DNA from: Telmatactis stephensoni | Taxonomy: Eukaryota; Cnidaria; Anthozoa; Actiniaria; Isophelliidae | Assembly (NCBI GenBank): GCA_029948255.1 | Contig: JALIZF010001621.1 | Span: 333,001 to 397,000, forward strand | DNA length: 64,000 bases | Reading direction: 5' to 3' | In this document: one piece after another, positions 55,504 to 64,000 of the stretch | Position numbering within the stretch: position 1 is the first letter of the stretch | Layout: each line of letters begins with the position of its first letter | Notes under the pieces: model-generated | Told to the model about the DNA's origin: nothing | The model's database searches: none | Seen by the model: only the letters and a program-made list of their open reading frames with translations | Program-made: the position numbers and the translations under genes

Positions 55504-56938
55504 CTATTTCTGCCATACAGGTTCGCTCATCCACTTAGGTCTTCTTCGAATCCGGGACGATCGTCTAAGAGGCCTGTCGTTCGTTTCTGCCATAGGCGGT
55601 CCCTTTGTTGGTTCACCACGCACCGAGAATGGGCACAGTTTCAGGTTGTTTCGATGTAAAGTCCTTTCTCGTCCTACAGCTCCCTCTCTCTGAACCACAT
55701 ACACCGCGATATCCGAATTTGGTTTTGACTTAACGAGGTATATATGTTCTTCCCAGTAGTTGCTCAGTTTTCCAGCGGGGGTGAAATTTCTAACCAGCAC
55801 TTTATCTCCAATTTCAATCTTATTCGGAACTGGCTTTCTGTCATATGCGCTCTTTTGTCTTGCTTGCGCAGCTTCCGAGTTTTTTGTTGCTAAATCGTAG
55901 GCGTACCCCAACCGGTTGCTTAGGTGATGAACTTTGATTGACCCTTACTGCCTCTCCCATTCGGTTAGTGTCCAAAGTAAACGTCGACAGCTAGCCTTGG
56001 ATGACGGCCAAACATAAGATAAAAGAGAGAGAAGCCAGTGCTACAGTGTTTCGTTGTGTTGTAGGCATGGACCAAGGGACCAACATAGTCCTTCCAATTT
56101 GCCTTTTGATGATCGTCCAGTGTTCCAAGCATGTGGAGGAGAATCCGATTAAATCGTTGCACATCCCATTTCCGCTTGGATGGTACAGAGTTTTCTAGTC
56201 TTTGCTACGCCAGCTAATTCACACAGGTTTCTTATGACCTCCGACTCAAAATTATGCCCCTGGTCGCTGTGTAGTCTCTCAGGAAACCCATAGTGCACAA
56301 TGAATTTCTCAAAAAGAGCTTTGGCAGTCGTTCTTGCGGTCTGATTGGCGGTCGGGATTGCCTGAGCATACCTCGTGAAATGGTCTGTTAGTATTAGTAC
56401 ATTCTCTTGTCCCCCTCTAGACCTTTCCAGTTTGAGAAAGTCCATACAGACCATCTCCATCGGCGCGGACGTACGAATATTTATCAGCGGTGCCACGTGA
56501 TACGGCGTCGGAACTTTGCGCAAGGCACATCCCCTAGACGATTTAACCATCAACTCAATATCTTTTGACATTTTAAGCCCAAAGAAGCGCGACAACCAAC
56601 TGGAGGGCATCCGGGGAGGTGTCGTCCTGGCGGCGTCGATACAGAACGCCACCTACTAGGACAAATCGGCCCCACTCATTAAGAAGTCTCACGACTTCCT
56701 TTTCCTCATTCTTCGTATTGGCCCTGCTGGGTCTTTTTCCTTGTTTGAGATATGTTATAACCCTGCCAATGATCTTATCGCTATGCTGATGCTGTTGCAA
56801 CTCGTCGACAGTCAGAGATGGCAGTGGCACAATTGTGCCACAATTTTCAAGTGTAGCATCAAGACCAGCCTCATTATCACAAATCGTCTCAAGCAGGGTA
56901 AACTCTTCCTGACTACCGTTGCCTTCAAAACCCACCAT
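55504..56938 (-). pseudogene. Gypsy integrase (broken)
   Basis: Overlapping minus frames encode the N-terminal region (56573-56938), the catalytic core (56149-56652, with first Asp in EMVCMDFLKLER and second in LHSDQGHNFES), a frameshifted piece with the residue around the third catalytic position (55965-56162, NRILLHMLGTLDDHQKANW) and the C-terminal end (55504-55911, EIGDKVLVRNFTP, LRRSSRIRRRPKWM). The core has the D,D spacing of retroviral-type integrases, but a frameshift precedes the Glu region. A normal HHCC zinc finger was not seen in one frame. Confidence 0.8.
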
Positions 56939-59731
56939 AGAACTATGATGGCTGAAAACTGTTCGCGCGTTACAGTTTGTTCTGGTAGGGTACTTGCTTG
57001 AGGTCTCCGCGACAATGCGTCAGCGTCTTTGTTCTTTCTCCCAGCCCTGTAAACTATGTCAAAATTATAGGAAGAAAGAGCGGCCATCCAGCGGTGACCC
57101 GTGGCATCCAATTTTGCCGTTGTGGTGACATATGTAAGAGGGTTAATATCTTTTCTCACAGTAAATTTATTCCCATAGAGATACTCGTTGAATTTATCTG
57201 TCACGGCCCACTTGAGAGCAAGGAATTCTAATTTGTGTGCAGGGTAGTTTTTCTCGGCCTTACGAAGGGCTCGTCTGGCATATGCAATGACCTTTCCTCC
57301 CCGTCTTGAAGCTGGCTAAGTGTCGCACCCAGAGCCTCTTGACTAGCATCTGTGTTAACCAAAAAGGGTAGTTCGAAATCTGGATAAGTTAGAACTAGCG
57401 GAGAAGATAAAACTTTAACCAGTTCTTCAAACGCGGCTTGACACTCAGTCGACCATTTCCATTCAGGTCTCTTTTCAGTCTTGACCTTGCTTTGAGAGCC
57501 GTTCTTCAACAATTTGGTAACCAAGTCATTCAGTGGTTTCGCTGTTCTAGCATATTCCGGCACGAATTTTCTGTAATATCCAGTGAATCCGAGAAAAGTT
57601 CTTAATTCCGTCAGATTGGCTGGTACTGGCCAGGTCTTAATAGCCTCTACTTTGTCAGGATCTGTTCGGATTCCACTGGAGGAAATGACATGACCTAAAA
57701 ACTTTACCTGTTCTTGGAAGAATCTGCATTTCGACTTCTCTAGCTTAAGTCCATACTGTTCGAGTCTGGTAAATACTGCTTCCAGCCTTTCTAGGTGCTC
57801 CTCGAAAGTTTTTGAATATACAATAATGTCATCTATATAAACTATACACTTCTTGAAATTTAGATCAGACAAACAGTGTTCCATTAACCTTTGGAAAGTG
57901 GCTGGAGCATTGGTGAGACCAAAGGCAATCCTGTTACATTCATAGAACCCAAGTGGTCCAACCGTGAAAGCAGTCTTAGGCTTATCCTCTTCTTCAACTT
58001 CAATTTGATAGTAGCCACTCATTAAATCTACAGTAGAAAACCATCACGGTGGGCATAAATGACCTCAAAAATGCGCAAGGAAAATGTGACACTTTTTAGC
58101 GATTGTAAATAATTTCAAAAATCTTTGACATAATGAAATGAAATTTTCAGAGTGTTACCAGTAGATATGATATTTTATTTTGATGCAGTTGGAGTCGACG
58201 TTGATGTCATAGTGACGTCATATCAAAATGTTACATTTCTAGCCAAAATTTATTTTTATGGCGAGGTAATAACAAAGCATTTTGTTTGTGTTGTCATTCT
58301 CTCTAATTTGGCGCAATTTTTTTCCGTCTGTGATTATTGGAACAAGAGTTATAACGAAGCTACTGTTTTGATGACGTAATTTTTGATGACGTCATTGAGA
58401 AAGTAAAAAAAGATATTCTAGTCGATAGATGAGGCCAAGTTAGCTCCAAAATCTTTAGTAATGTTTTATTAGTATATATACTGTTTAAGACGAAGAATTT
58501 TTCTCGATATTAATTTTATTAGAGATATTTTAAGATATCTGTGACGTCATTATGACGTTTACGTTTTTTACAATAATTATTTTCAACTATTTATCATTAA
58601 AACGTTAAAATTCTAAAAACATACGATTTTAGGCCACATATAGTTCTTTCATCATGCAATGTATGACAACGAAACATTTTAACGCAAAAAAGTAGTTTGA
58701 AAAAGTATATTTTTCCGAATGATTTTGTATGAAATTTTTCCCGCCAATTTTTCGCGGGAAAAATATGAAACTAAAAAATTCATAACTCCACTTCCACTCA
58801 TCCAATTTGAAAACGGTTTTCAGTTTTGAGATTGTTACTTTAAGAGGAACAATATAATGTAACTTTGGAAAAAATCTGAAAATTTCGATTAAATTTAAAG
58901 TTGCGCGTTTTTGGGGTGATTTATGCCCACCGTGCATGAGCATCCACCCATTGCTTCTAGAGCTTCGTCCATTCTTGGCAGTGCGTACGCATCGTTAATT
59001 GTCTTGGAGTTAAGTTTCCGGTAGTCGATGCAGAATCTGAGTGAGCCATCCCTCTTCCTCGCCAAAACAACAGGTGAGCTGTATGGACTGTGCGATTCCC
59101 TTATGACTCCGCAATCTAACATGCCACGAAGATGATTTCTTACCTCTTCATACTGGGATGGTGGTATCCGCCGATGTCTTTGTTTAAAGGGTGTTTCATC
59201 ACTCAGTGGGATGGTATGCTTTACTGCTGACGTGCACCCAAGATCATTAGGTCCTTGTGAAAAGATCCTATCCCTCCAATTTTCGAGTACTGCGTAGGCA
59301 ACTTTCCTTTGGTCTTCGTCCATAGGCGATTCTCCAAAGTCAAAATAAGGATCCTTTGTCTTTTGAGCTATTTCTCTACCATCATCTTGATGTCGAACTG
59401 AATCTACTAAACTTATCTGTTGTAGAGAGCAAACTACTGTTTTAGGTTGGATAGTGACGTCCTCAATTGTGTTGTTGTGGACTTTAACAGGAATAAAATT
59501 GCGAGACCCATTCATCTTTAAGGTGACTACAGTTGGGATAACTTGCAATGACGCAATTCCATTCGATGAACTTTCGATAAGTGCAAGGCATGTCACATTA
59601 GCCTTTCTTGTCTTAGTGGATGTCCACAGTACTGCGGTTTCGTTTGGATGAATTACACAAGGTTTTTCGTTTTCGGTTTTAATAGTTGTAGACTTGAGCA
59701 ACTTGTTAATCCTACGGTTTTGATGGGTCAA
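56812..59731 (-). pseudogene. Gypsy reverse transcriptase / RNase H (split by an insertion)
   Basis: The 58938-59731 part has a linker, PPSQYEEVRNHLRGMLDCG, SPYSSPVVLARKRDGSLRFC and DYRKLN. After the 890-bp insertion, 57228-58022 continues with GPLGFYECNRIAFGLTNAPA, IVYIDDIIVYSKTFEEH (catalytic DD), FLGFTGYYRKFVPEYAR and an RNase H start (FLVNTDASQEALGATLSQ). A frameshift near 57230 leads to 56812-57204 with KWAVTDKFNEYLYG and DADALSRRP, the RNase H end. All core motifs exist but not in one frame. Confidence 0.85.
58045..58934. mobile_element. 890-bp CACGG-ended TIR element inside Gypsy RT
   Basis: The ends CACGGTGGGCATAAATGACC and the complement of GGTGATTTATGCCCACCGTG form TIRs of about 34 bases with three mismatches. 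CAT flanks it at 58042-58044 and 58935-58937. Leaving it out makes the RT motif sequence continuous in frame. A CAC terminus and 3-base target suggest a CACTA/CMC relative. Many GACGTCA/ATGACGTCAT motifs occur inside (58200-58560). No coding capacity. Confidence 0.9.
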
Positions 59732-59754
59732 ACACTGATAGGCTAGTCTCCACG

Positions 59755-60174
59755 CTAACTCAGGTTTATATTACTTCTCTGAAGGAAACAGTTACCAAAC
59801 TCTTCACTACAGATTTCTTTGCAATGTCTGACAACATTGGTACCTATTTCCATCGGTTCTTGTTTGTTAAAATTGGTGTTTTGAACTGCTAGAACAATAG
59901 TCGGTAAATACTTACTTATACCACTTGTCTCCTCTGGGAAGGAAATGTCCACCTCTATGAAACCAAGAAAAGGAACAGCTTGTCCAGCGGCACCCTCTAT
60001 CTTTAGAATATCTTGAAGCTGCTGCATAGGATTACTGGAAAGGCACTCTTTATAAAAGCCTTCGCTTACGGTGGTAACCTGTGAAACGGTGTCAACTAAT
60101 GCTAAGCAGGGTGTATTGTCTATATAACACATACTTACATTTACTTCGCCTAACAACTCTCTCATGGGACTCAC
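59755..60174 (-). pseudogene. Gypsy protease (retropepsin) with altered active site
   Basis: A 139-codon frame with CLALVDTVSQVTTVSEGFY at the place of the active-site loop and a later VPFLGFIEVDISFP flap-like part. The usual DTG/DSG is DTV here, so the enzyme would be inactive. Separated from gag and RT by stops. Confidence 0.7.
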
Positions 60175-60900
60175 TGTCTCTGTGGATTGGCCCTCTGGTT
60201 GTCCCTTCGCAGGGGGCCCCTGTAGTCTGACGGTTTATTCTCCTTGGGTTGATCTGTCTGTCCAGCATTCTCTTTACGGTTCACTTCTTCCATCCGATCT
60301 ATCCTTTCTAGGATCTTGTTTAGTAATTTACTTGTGTCTTGTTGCTTCGATAACTTCTCCTCAATGTTTCTCATCCTTTTCGTCAATCGTCCACTGCGCC
60401 ATCAGTTTGGGCCTTGATACAACTCTTGGCGTCTTGTAGGTCTTGGCTCGTAAACCATCTGACTCCTTAATCACCTGTTCGATAGCTCTCAGCTCAGCCC
60501 TCAAAGTATCAAAGTCAGGGATCATCTCGTACTTGTAGCGGGCTGCGTTTCTTACCCTCTCATCTTTAAGACCTGAAGGAGTGTAGTGCCACTTTCTACA
60601 ATTCCATAAACGCCCTGTAGTTTCTTCATTATTGTCTCAACTGAAGCCGTCTCTCCCAGGTGTATATACAAAGCTTGCTCGGTTCTCCTCTGAGCGATTT
60701 TCGTACTCCACGCAGAAGATGTTATCTATTCACTGACTTGTCGTTCATTAGACAAGTCAAACTTCCACGCTTCAAAGCTGGCATCAGTCTTCGTATTTGA
60801 ACCAGAAAACGTGAGATTCTAGGAACACGACGAAGAACATATTGAGCATCAGCGTCTGAGATGGCTGGGATGGTCACCCAAGGCATGGAGTGTGGTTGCG
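60171..60900 (-). pseudogene. Gypsy gag (broken)
   Basis: Minus-strand fragments read VPRISRFSGSNTK, FEAWKFDLSN, TEQALYIHLGETASVETIMK and VYGIVESGTTLL, the order of a Gypsy capsid region. A basic coiled-coil end follows at 60171-60386 (ILERIDRMEEVNRKENAGQT). At least two in-frame stops and a frameshift interrupt it. No CCHC knuckle was found. Confidence 0.65.
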
Positions 60901-61023
60901 CTGTCTTTACGTTATTTATTATTTATTATTTAGAAGCTTCCACTTAGTTCACAAATTTACAATAACAAGAGAGAAAACAAAACGCACTGAAAAGACACAA
61001 CTACATAATAACACAGTTTGAAA

Positions 61024-61605
61024 CTAGGTGAGGGAGCAACTAACGGACTCAAAGGGTCCCGGCAAGGTTGCCCCCAACAACGTAAGGCCGGGCTTGCGTA
61101 AGGTAGATGTTTCGTTAAGAGCGGAGTAATGGGGGCGGTCTTTCGTACTAACAGAAGGCCTGATTAAAGCGTGAGATGGCAAAGGAGTGCTCGTGGAACC
61201 AAAGGAGGTTTTTTTCTGTGGACCAGGGAATACTGCACTGATAGGGTTGTTACGAGTTGGACGCCTTCTTCTGTCCGTCACATGTGGGTATTCGAAGCCC
61301 CCCTGAAGACTGAAAGGATTCTCTCCCTCGACCTGGACACCTTGTGTTGGGCTCCTTGCTCTCTCATCATGACTAGCAATCCCTGAACGTTCCGATTGGG
61401 TTTCAACAGGTTCTACAGTGAACAGGCCAGAGCGCCTTAGGACCATGACCGCTTGTGCAATTCTGTCTATGTCTTCCTCATCATCTAAGTGGCTGCGCTC
61501 GCCATGCAAAGAATGTACCATACTCCCACCAACCACTCTGCAGCTCACGCAATTAAATGAAAATAACAAACTACGATAAACTAACAACAACAAAAATAAC
61601 AACAA
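61024..61605 (-). CDS. Unrecognised open frame in the Gypsy leader region
   Basis: The frame has 193 codons; the likeliest ATG is internal (61521: MVHSLHGERSHLDDEEDIDR). It contains acidic, Ser/Thr/Pro- and Arg-rich segments and no domain I know. It may be the N-terminal part of gag or part of a foreign insertion, since (TTATT)n and a GC-rich block at 61720-61850 border it. Confidence 0.35.
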   Translation of the reverse strand: MLLFLLLLVYRSLLFSFNCVSCRVVGGSMVHSLHGERSHLDDEEDIDRIAQAVMVLRRSGLFTVEPVETQSERSGIASHDERARSPTQGVQVEGENPFSLQGGFEYPHVTDRRRRPTRNNPISAVFPGPQKKTSFGSTSTPLPSHALIRPSVSTKDRPHYSALNETSTLRKPGLTLLGATLPGPFESVSCSLT

Positions 61606-62439
61606 CTACAGTAACAATGAACCCAATATAAAAAACTACATAACAGAAATAAATAAATATGAAGGAATTAGGTAAATAAATAAAAAATGAAAAGCAAAAA
61701 AACTCCTATTCCCAGGGACTGAAATAAAGACGCGGCCAAGGCAAGGAGAGAGGAACCTGGTGGCGGCAACCCTCCCGAAAAAACCCGAGCGCCCCCCGAG
61801 AACACAAAGGCCCCGCGAAAGTTCCGCTAAAGAATGCCTTACAATATAGTGTAATTAATGTTTTCCAAAAAACTATATCTGATCCCTATTGTTAGTTAAT
61901 TTTCTCTTGATTGGATGTTTACTTGTTTGACGTGACTTAGTAATGTTCTTAATACTTCTTTGTCCCTAATTAGAGTTCTCTTGAAGCTTTTGTTTGACAA
62001 GTTCTCGTTGTCCAGGAATTTCCAATTACTTTAAACTTGTAGAATAATTCCCTTCCTTTCCGGTACAACAATTCTCGTTATCCGCGTGCTTGCAATAACT
62101 TTCAGCTTGAACAGCAGAATAAATGATATCTTTCTGTCAGTTAGTTTACAAAACCAACTCCCTGGCTCCGTAGATATTCGTACAGTCTTGTAAAACAAAT
62201 CCACGATAAAGTACTCAGTGTCAGTTATAAAACCCTTTGGGCTTCAGTACATCAAACAATTAGATGCTATCAATTCAAACTACTTCACTTGAACAAATCC
62301 CACACTTGAAATGAGATCTTTGTCGTCGTATCTTGACGTTGCACTTGAGTTTACTCGAATGGTTGCCCCAGTCAAATTTGAACGATGTACGACGTAGAAT
62401 TTCTGCCAGCGTTCTAAGTGACGAATCTTGACACTATAG
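61606..62439. other. Gypsy leader, no gene
   Basis: The leader between the primer site and the first frame. It holds a GC-rich block (CTCCCGAAAAAACCCGAGCG at about 61767) and AT-rich DNA; no supported gene. Confidence 0.5.
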
Positions 62440-62457
62440 GCCCCACGTTGGGCGCCA
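62440..62457 (-). promoter_or_regulatory. Primer binding site, tRNA-Lys type
   Basis: Directly inside the 5' LTR, after one base, the minus strand reads TGGCGCCCAACGTGGGGC, complementary to the 3' end of tRNA-Lys including CCA. Confidence 0.85.
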
Positions 62458-62458
62458 A

Positions 62459-63012
62459 TGTTAACTGTGGAAGTACAGAATGTTTTATTCACTTACTTCA
62501 GTTTAGTATGTTTTATTAACTTACTTCAGAGAGCCTATGTGTCCGCTCTCGTTGGGCCACCACTCCTATAGGATACGTCACCACCTTTTAGCCGGCCCCA
62601 AAACTCACTCGCTCCAAGCTTGACCGGTCCTTATACACCTATTTCAAAAAAGGTTGTCACCGCTAAGAGCGAAAGGCGATAGGTAATAGGTCATTCCAAG
62701 ACCGCAAAGCACTATTGATTTCTTAATTAAGCCATCCTAAATCTTTCTTTACACATTCCATCAAATATTTGGCTATTCATATGTAAATCAATTAGAAATC
62801 GATAGTGCTTTGCGGTCTTGGAATGACCTATTACCTATCGCCTATCGCTCTTAGCGGTGACAACCTTTTTCAAAATAGGTGTATACAGAACGACGTCCCA
62901 ACCCTCAAGGGAATCCCAAATACACGCAAATGATAATACGAATAGCACGCACGTAGGCAAGCACACACACAATGATCATACAAAAAACAGACGCGAAGTC
63001 ACTCGTGCTACA
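62459..63012 (-). repeat. Gypsy 5' LTR (554 bp) with internal inverted repeat
   Basis: On the minus strand it starts TGTAGCACGAGTGAC and ends in TTAACA, giving TG...CA. Within it, 62634-62740 and about 62776-62885 are complementary (CACCTATTTCAAAAAAGGTT against AACCTTTTTCAAAATAGGTG, through the ACCGCTAAGAGCGA and ACCGCAAAGCACTAT blocks), a foldback of about 105-base arms with a short loop. Confidence 0.85.
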
Positions 63013-63112
63013 CATGTAAGAACTACAGCCGTTTCAATTTGACCGGTCGAGCCCTAGACAAATTGTAGGAAGCCTCCTTAATGCTGATGTTTACTTTCCT
63101 TGACGATTCTAG

Positions 63113-63262
63113 TTTGTACAAGGAAGACCATGACTGGCAAGTGTTGTGTTTTCCCATTCACTTACAAAGGCGTCACATACAAGAAGTGCACAAAAGTAGG
63201 ACATAACAGACTATGGTGCTCACTTGATTCCAAGTACAAAGGAAAGTGGGGAAATTGTCGAC
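63113..63262 (+). CDS. Fibronectin type II exon 3
   Basis: Acceptor ATTCTAG, then CTRKTMTGKCCVFPFTYKG, CTKVGHNRLWCSLD and KWGNCR, donor CGAC|GTGAGT, phases 1-1. It lies 100 bases after the right LTR of the Gypsy element, so the array was split by that insertion. Confidence 0.85.
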
Positions 63263-63350
63263 GTGAGTTGGAAGTAGTGTCGATGACGCCAATGCAGGTA
63301 CCGCTGGTCCACATAATTAATGCCGATGTTTGCTTCTTTGACGATTCTAG

Positions 63351-63500
63351 CTTGTAAAACGAAGACCACGACTGGCAAGTGTTGTGTGTTCCCATTCACT
63401 TACAGAGGCGTCACATACAAGAAGTGCACAAAAGTAGGACACAGCAGACCATGGTGCTCACTTGATTCTAAGTACAAAGGAAAGTGGGGAAATTGTCGAG
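63351..63500 (+). CDS. Fibronectin type II exon 4
   Basis: Acceptor ATTCTAG, then CKTKTTTGKCCVFPFTYRG, CTKVGHSRPWCSLD and KWGNCR, donor GAG|GTGAGC, phases 1-1. The exon and its following intron match exon 1 (44472) and its intron. Confidence 0.85.
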
Positions 63501-63586
63501 GTGAGCTAGACGTAGTGTCTATGAACAGTGCTGGTACTTTGGTCGACAAAATTAATGCCGGCGTTTCATTTCCTTGATGATTCTAG

Positions 63587-63736
63587 TTTGTAAAACGAAG
63601 ACCACGACTGGCAAGTGTTGTGTGTTCCCATTCACTTACAAAGGCGTCACATACAAGAAGTGCACAAAAGTAGGATACAGCAGACCATGGTGCTCACTTG
63701 ATTCCAAGTACAAAGGAAAGTGGGGAAATTGCCGAG
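63587..63736 (+). CDS. Fibronectin type II exon 5
   Basis: Acceptor ATTCTAG, then CKTKTTTGKCCVFPFTYKG, CTKVGYSRPWCSLD and KWGNCR, donor GAG|GTGAGT, phases 1-1. The exon and the following 130 bases are nearly identical to exon 2 and its intron, up to the start of an LTR at the same position. Confidence 0.85.
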
Positions 63737-63868
63737 GTGAGTAGAGGCAGTGTTGATGAACAGTTTCGTCGCTTTGGCAACCTCGATGTTAACAAAACAC
63801 ATACCATTAAAAACTTTATTCTTTATGTAGTAAATGAACGAAAGCTCACAACTGTGGGTGCTTTCATA

Positions 63869-64000
63869 TGTAAACTGTACTTTGGAAGTACAGAATTTTT
63901 TATTCACTTACTTCAGAGAGCCTATGTGTCCGCTCTCGTTGGGCCACCACTCCTATAGGATACGTCACCACCTTTTAGCCGGCCCCAAAACTCACTCGCT
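63869..64000 (-). repeat. Second Gypsy LTR copy, cut by the window edge
   Basis: It begins TGTAAACT right after GTGCTTTCATA, the same flank as at 45002, and matches 45002-45145 and 62459-62610. The adjacent FN2 intron is also duplicated, so this LTR lies at the same site in a duplicated unit. Confidence 0.85.

Larger units (their letters stand above)
45002..63012 (-). mobile_element. Gypsy-type LTR retrotransposon, degenerate and multiply invaded
   Basis: 5' LTR at 62459-63012; 3' LTR split between 45002-45284 and about 55196-55458. Target duplication CATG at 44998-45001 and 63013-63016. Order on the minus strand is leader, gag-like, protease, RT, RNase H, integrase. Gag and pol carry several stops and frameshifts, so the copy is dead. 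Nested inside are a LINE, a CACTG transposon within that LINE, and an 890-bp element in RT. It sits in the intron after FN2 exon 2. Confidence 0.88.

Noticed and set aside
57228..62440. A functional retrotransposon or endogenous retrovirus with envelope
   Set aside because: No envelope-like frame found; protease active site altered and gag, RNase H and integrase broken.
1..64000. CRISPR arrays, prokaryotic operons or phage
   Set aside because: No spaced identical repeats of suitable size, no ribosome-binding pattern; introns and SINEs show an animal genome.

Overview
This window looks like an AT-rich animal genome, most likely an anthozoan cnidarian (stony coral or sea anemone). It contains multi-exon genes with GT-AG introns, a tRNA-derived SINE, DIRS-type, Penelope-type, LINE and Gypsy retroelements, many TIR DNA transposons, and a tandem array of fibronectin type II exons. 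The taxon is inferred from element families recognised from memory. No sequence search was run. Nothing prokaryotic was seen (no operons, Shine-Dalgarno sites or CRISPR).

Layout. 1-1.9 kb: 3' end of an unknown reading frame, a foldback repeat and a 57-bp tandem repeat. 1.9-6.3 kb (minus): decayed multi-exon gene of a conserved, transposase-like family. 7.2-10.7 kb (plus): decayed transposon protein (RING-like finger, Cys-rich repeats, cysteine-protease-like end), split by a 1-kb TIR transposon with perfect 10-bp flanking duplications. 10.9-13.2 kb: broken DIRS/Ngaro-like retrotransposon (RT, RNase H, tyrosine recombinase). 13.5-22.7 kb and 23.35-39.8 kb: two direct copies (A, B) of a ~4.6-kb non-coding unit. 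Each copy acts as the empty-site control for insertions in the other.

Centrepiece: copy B is split by an 11,763-bp element (23,542-35,304) with ~160-bp hairpin-rich terminal inverted repeats and a perfect 9-bp target duplication. Copy A has the corresponding empty site. It carries an intact single-exon RecQ helicase (plus) behind a recognisable core promoter, an intact 576-aa ankyrin protein with a DUF6589-like C-terminus (minus), and a nine-exon gene (minus) whose exon phases all agree (743 codons once a MITE is discounted). This looks like a large helicase-bearing DNA transposon of uncertain superfamily.

40.4-64 kb: a candidate signal-peptide exon and five phase 1-1 FN2 exons suggest a secreted host protein. 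The array is interrupted by a deeply nested stack. A Gypsy LTR retrotransposon (45,002-63,012, minus, tRNA-Lys-type primer site, CATG target duplication) has its 3' LTR split by an APE-type LINE (about 45,285-55,195). The LINE is split by a 6.8-kb CACTG-ended DNA transposon (46,805-53,599) that keeps an intact five-exon accessory gene and an internally deleted transposase-like gene. The Gypsy RT is separately split by an 890-bp CACGG element. The window ends in a second LTR copy at the equivalent site of the duplicated FN2 unit.
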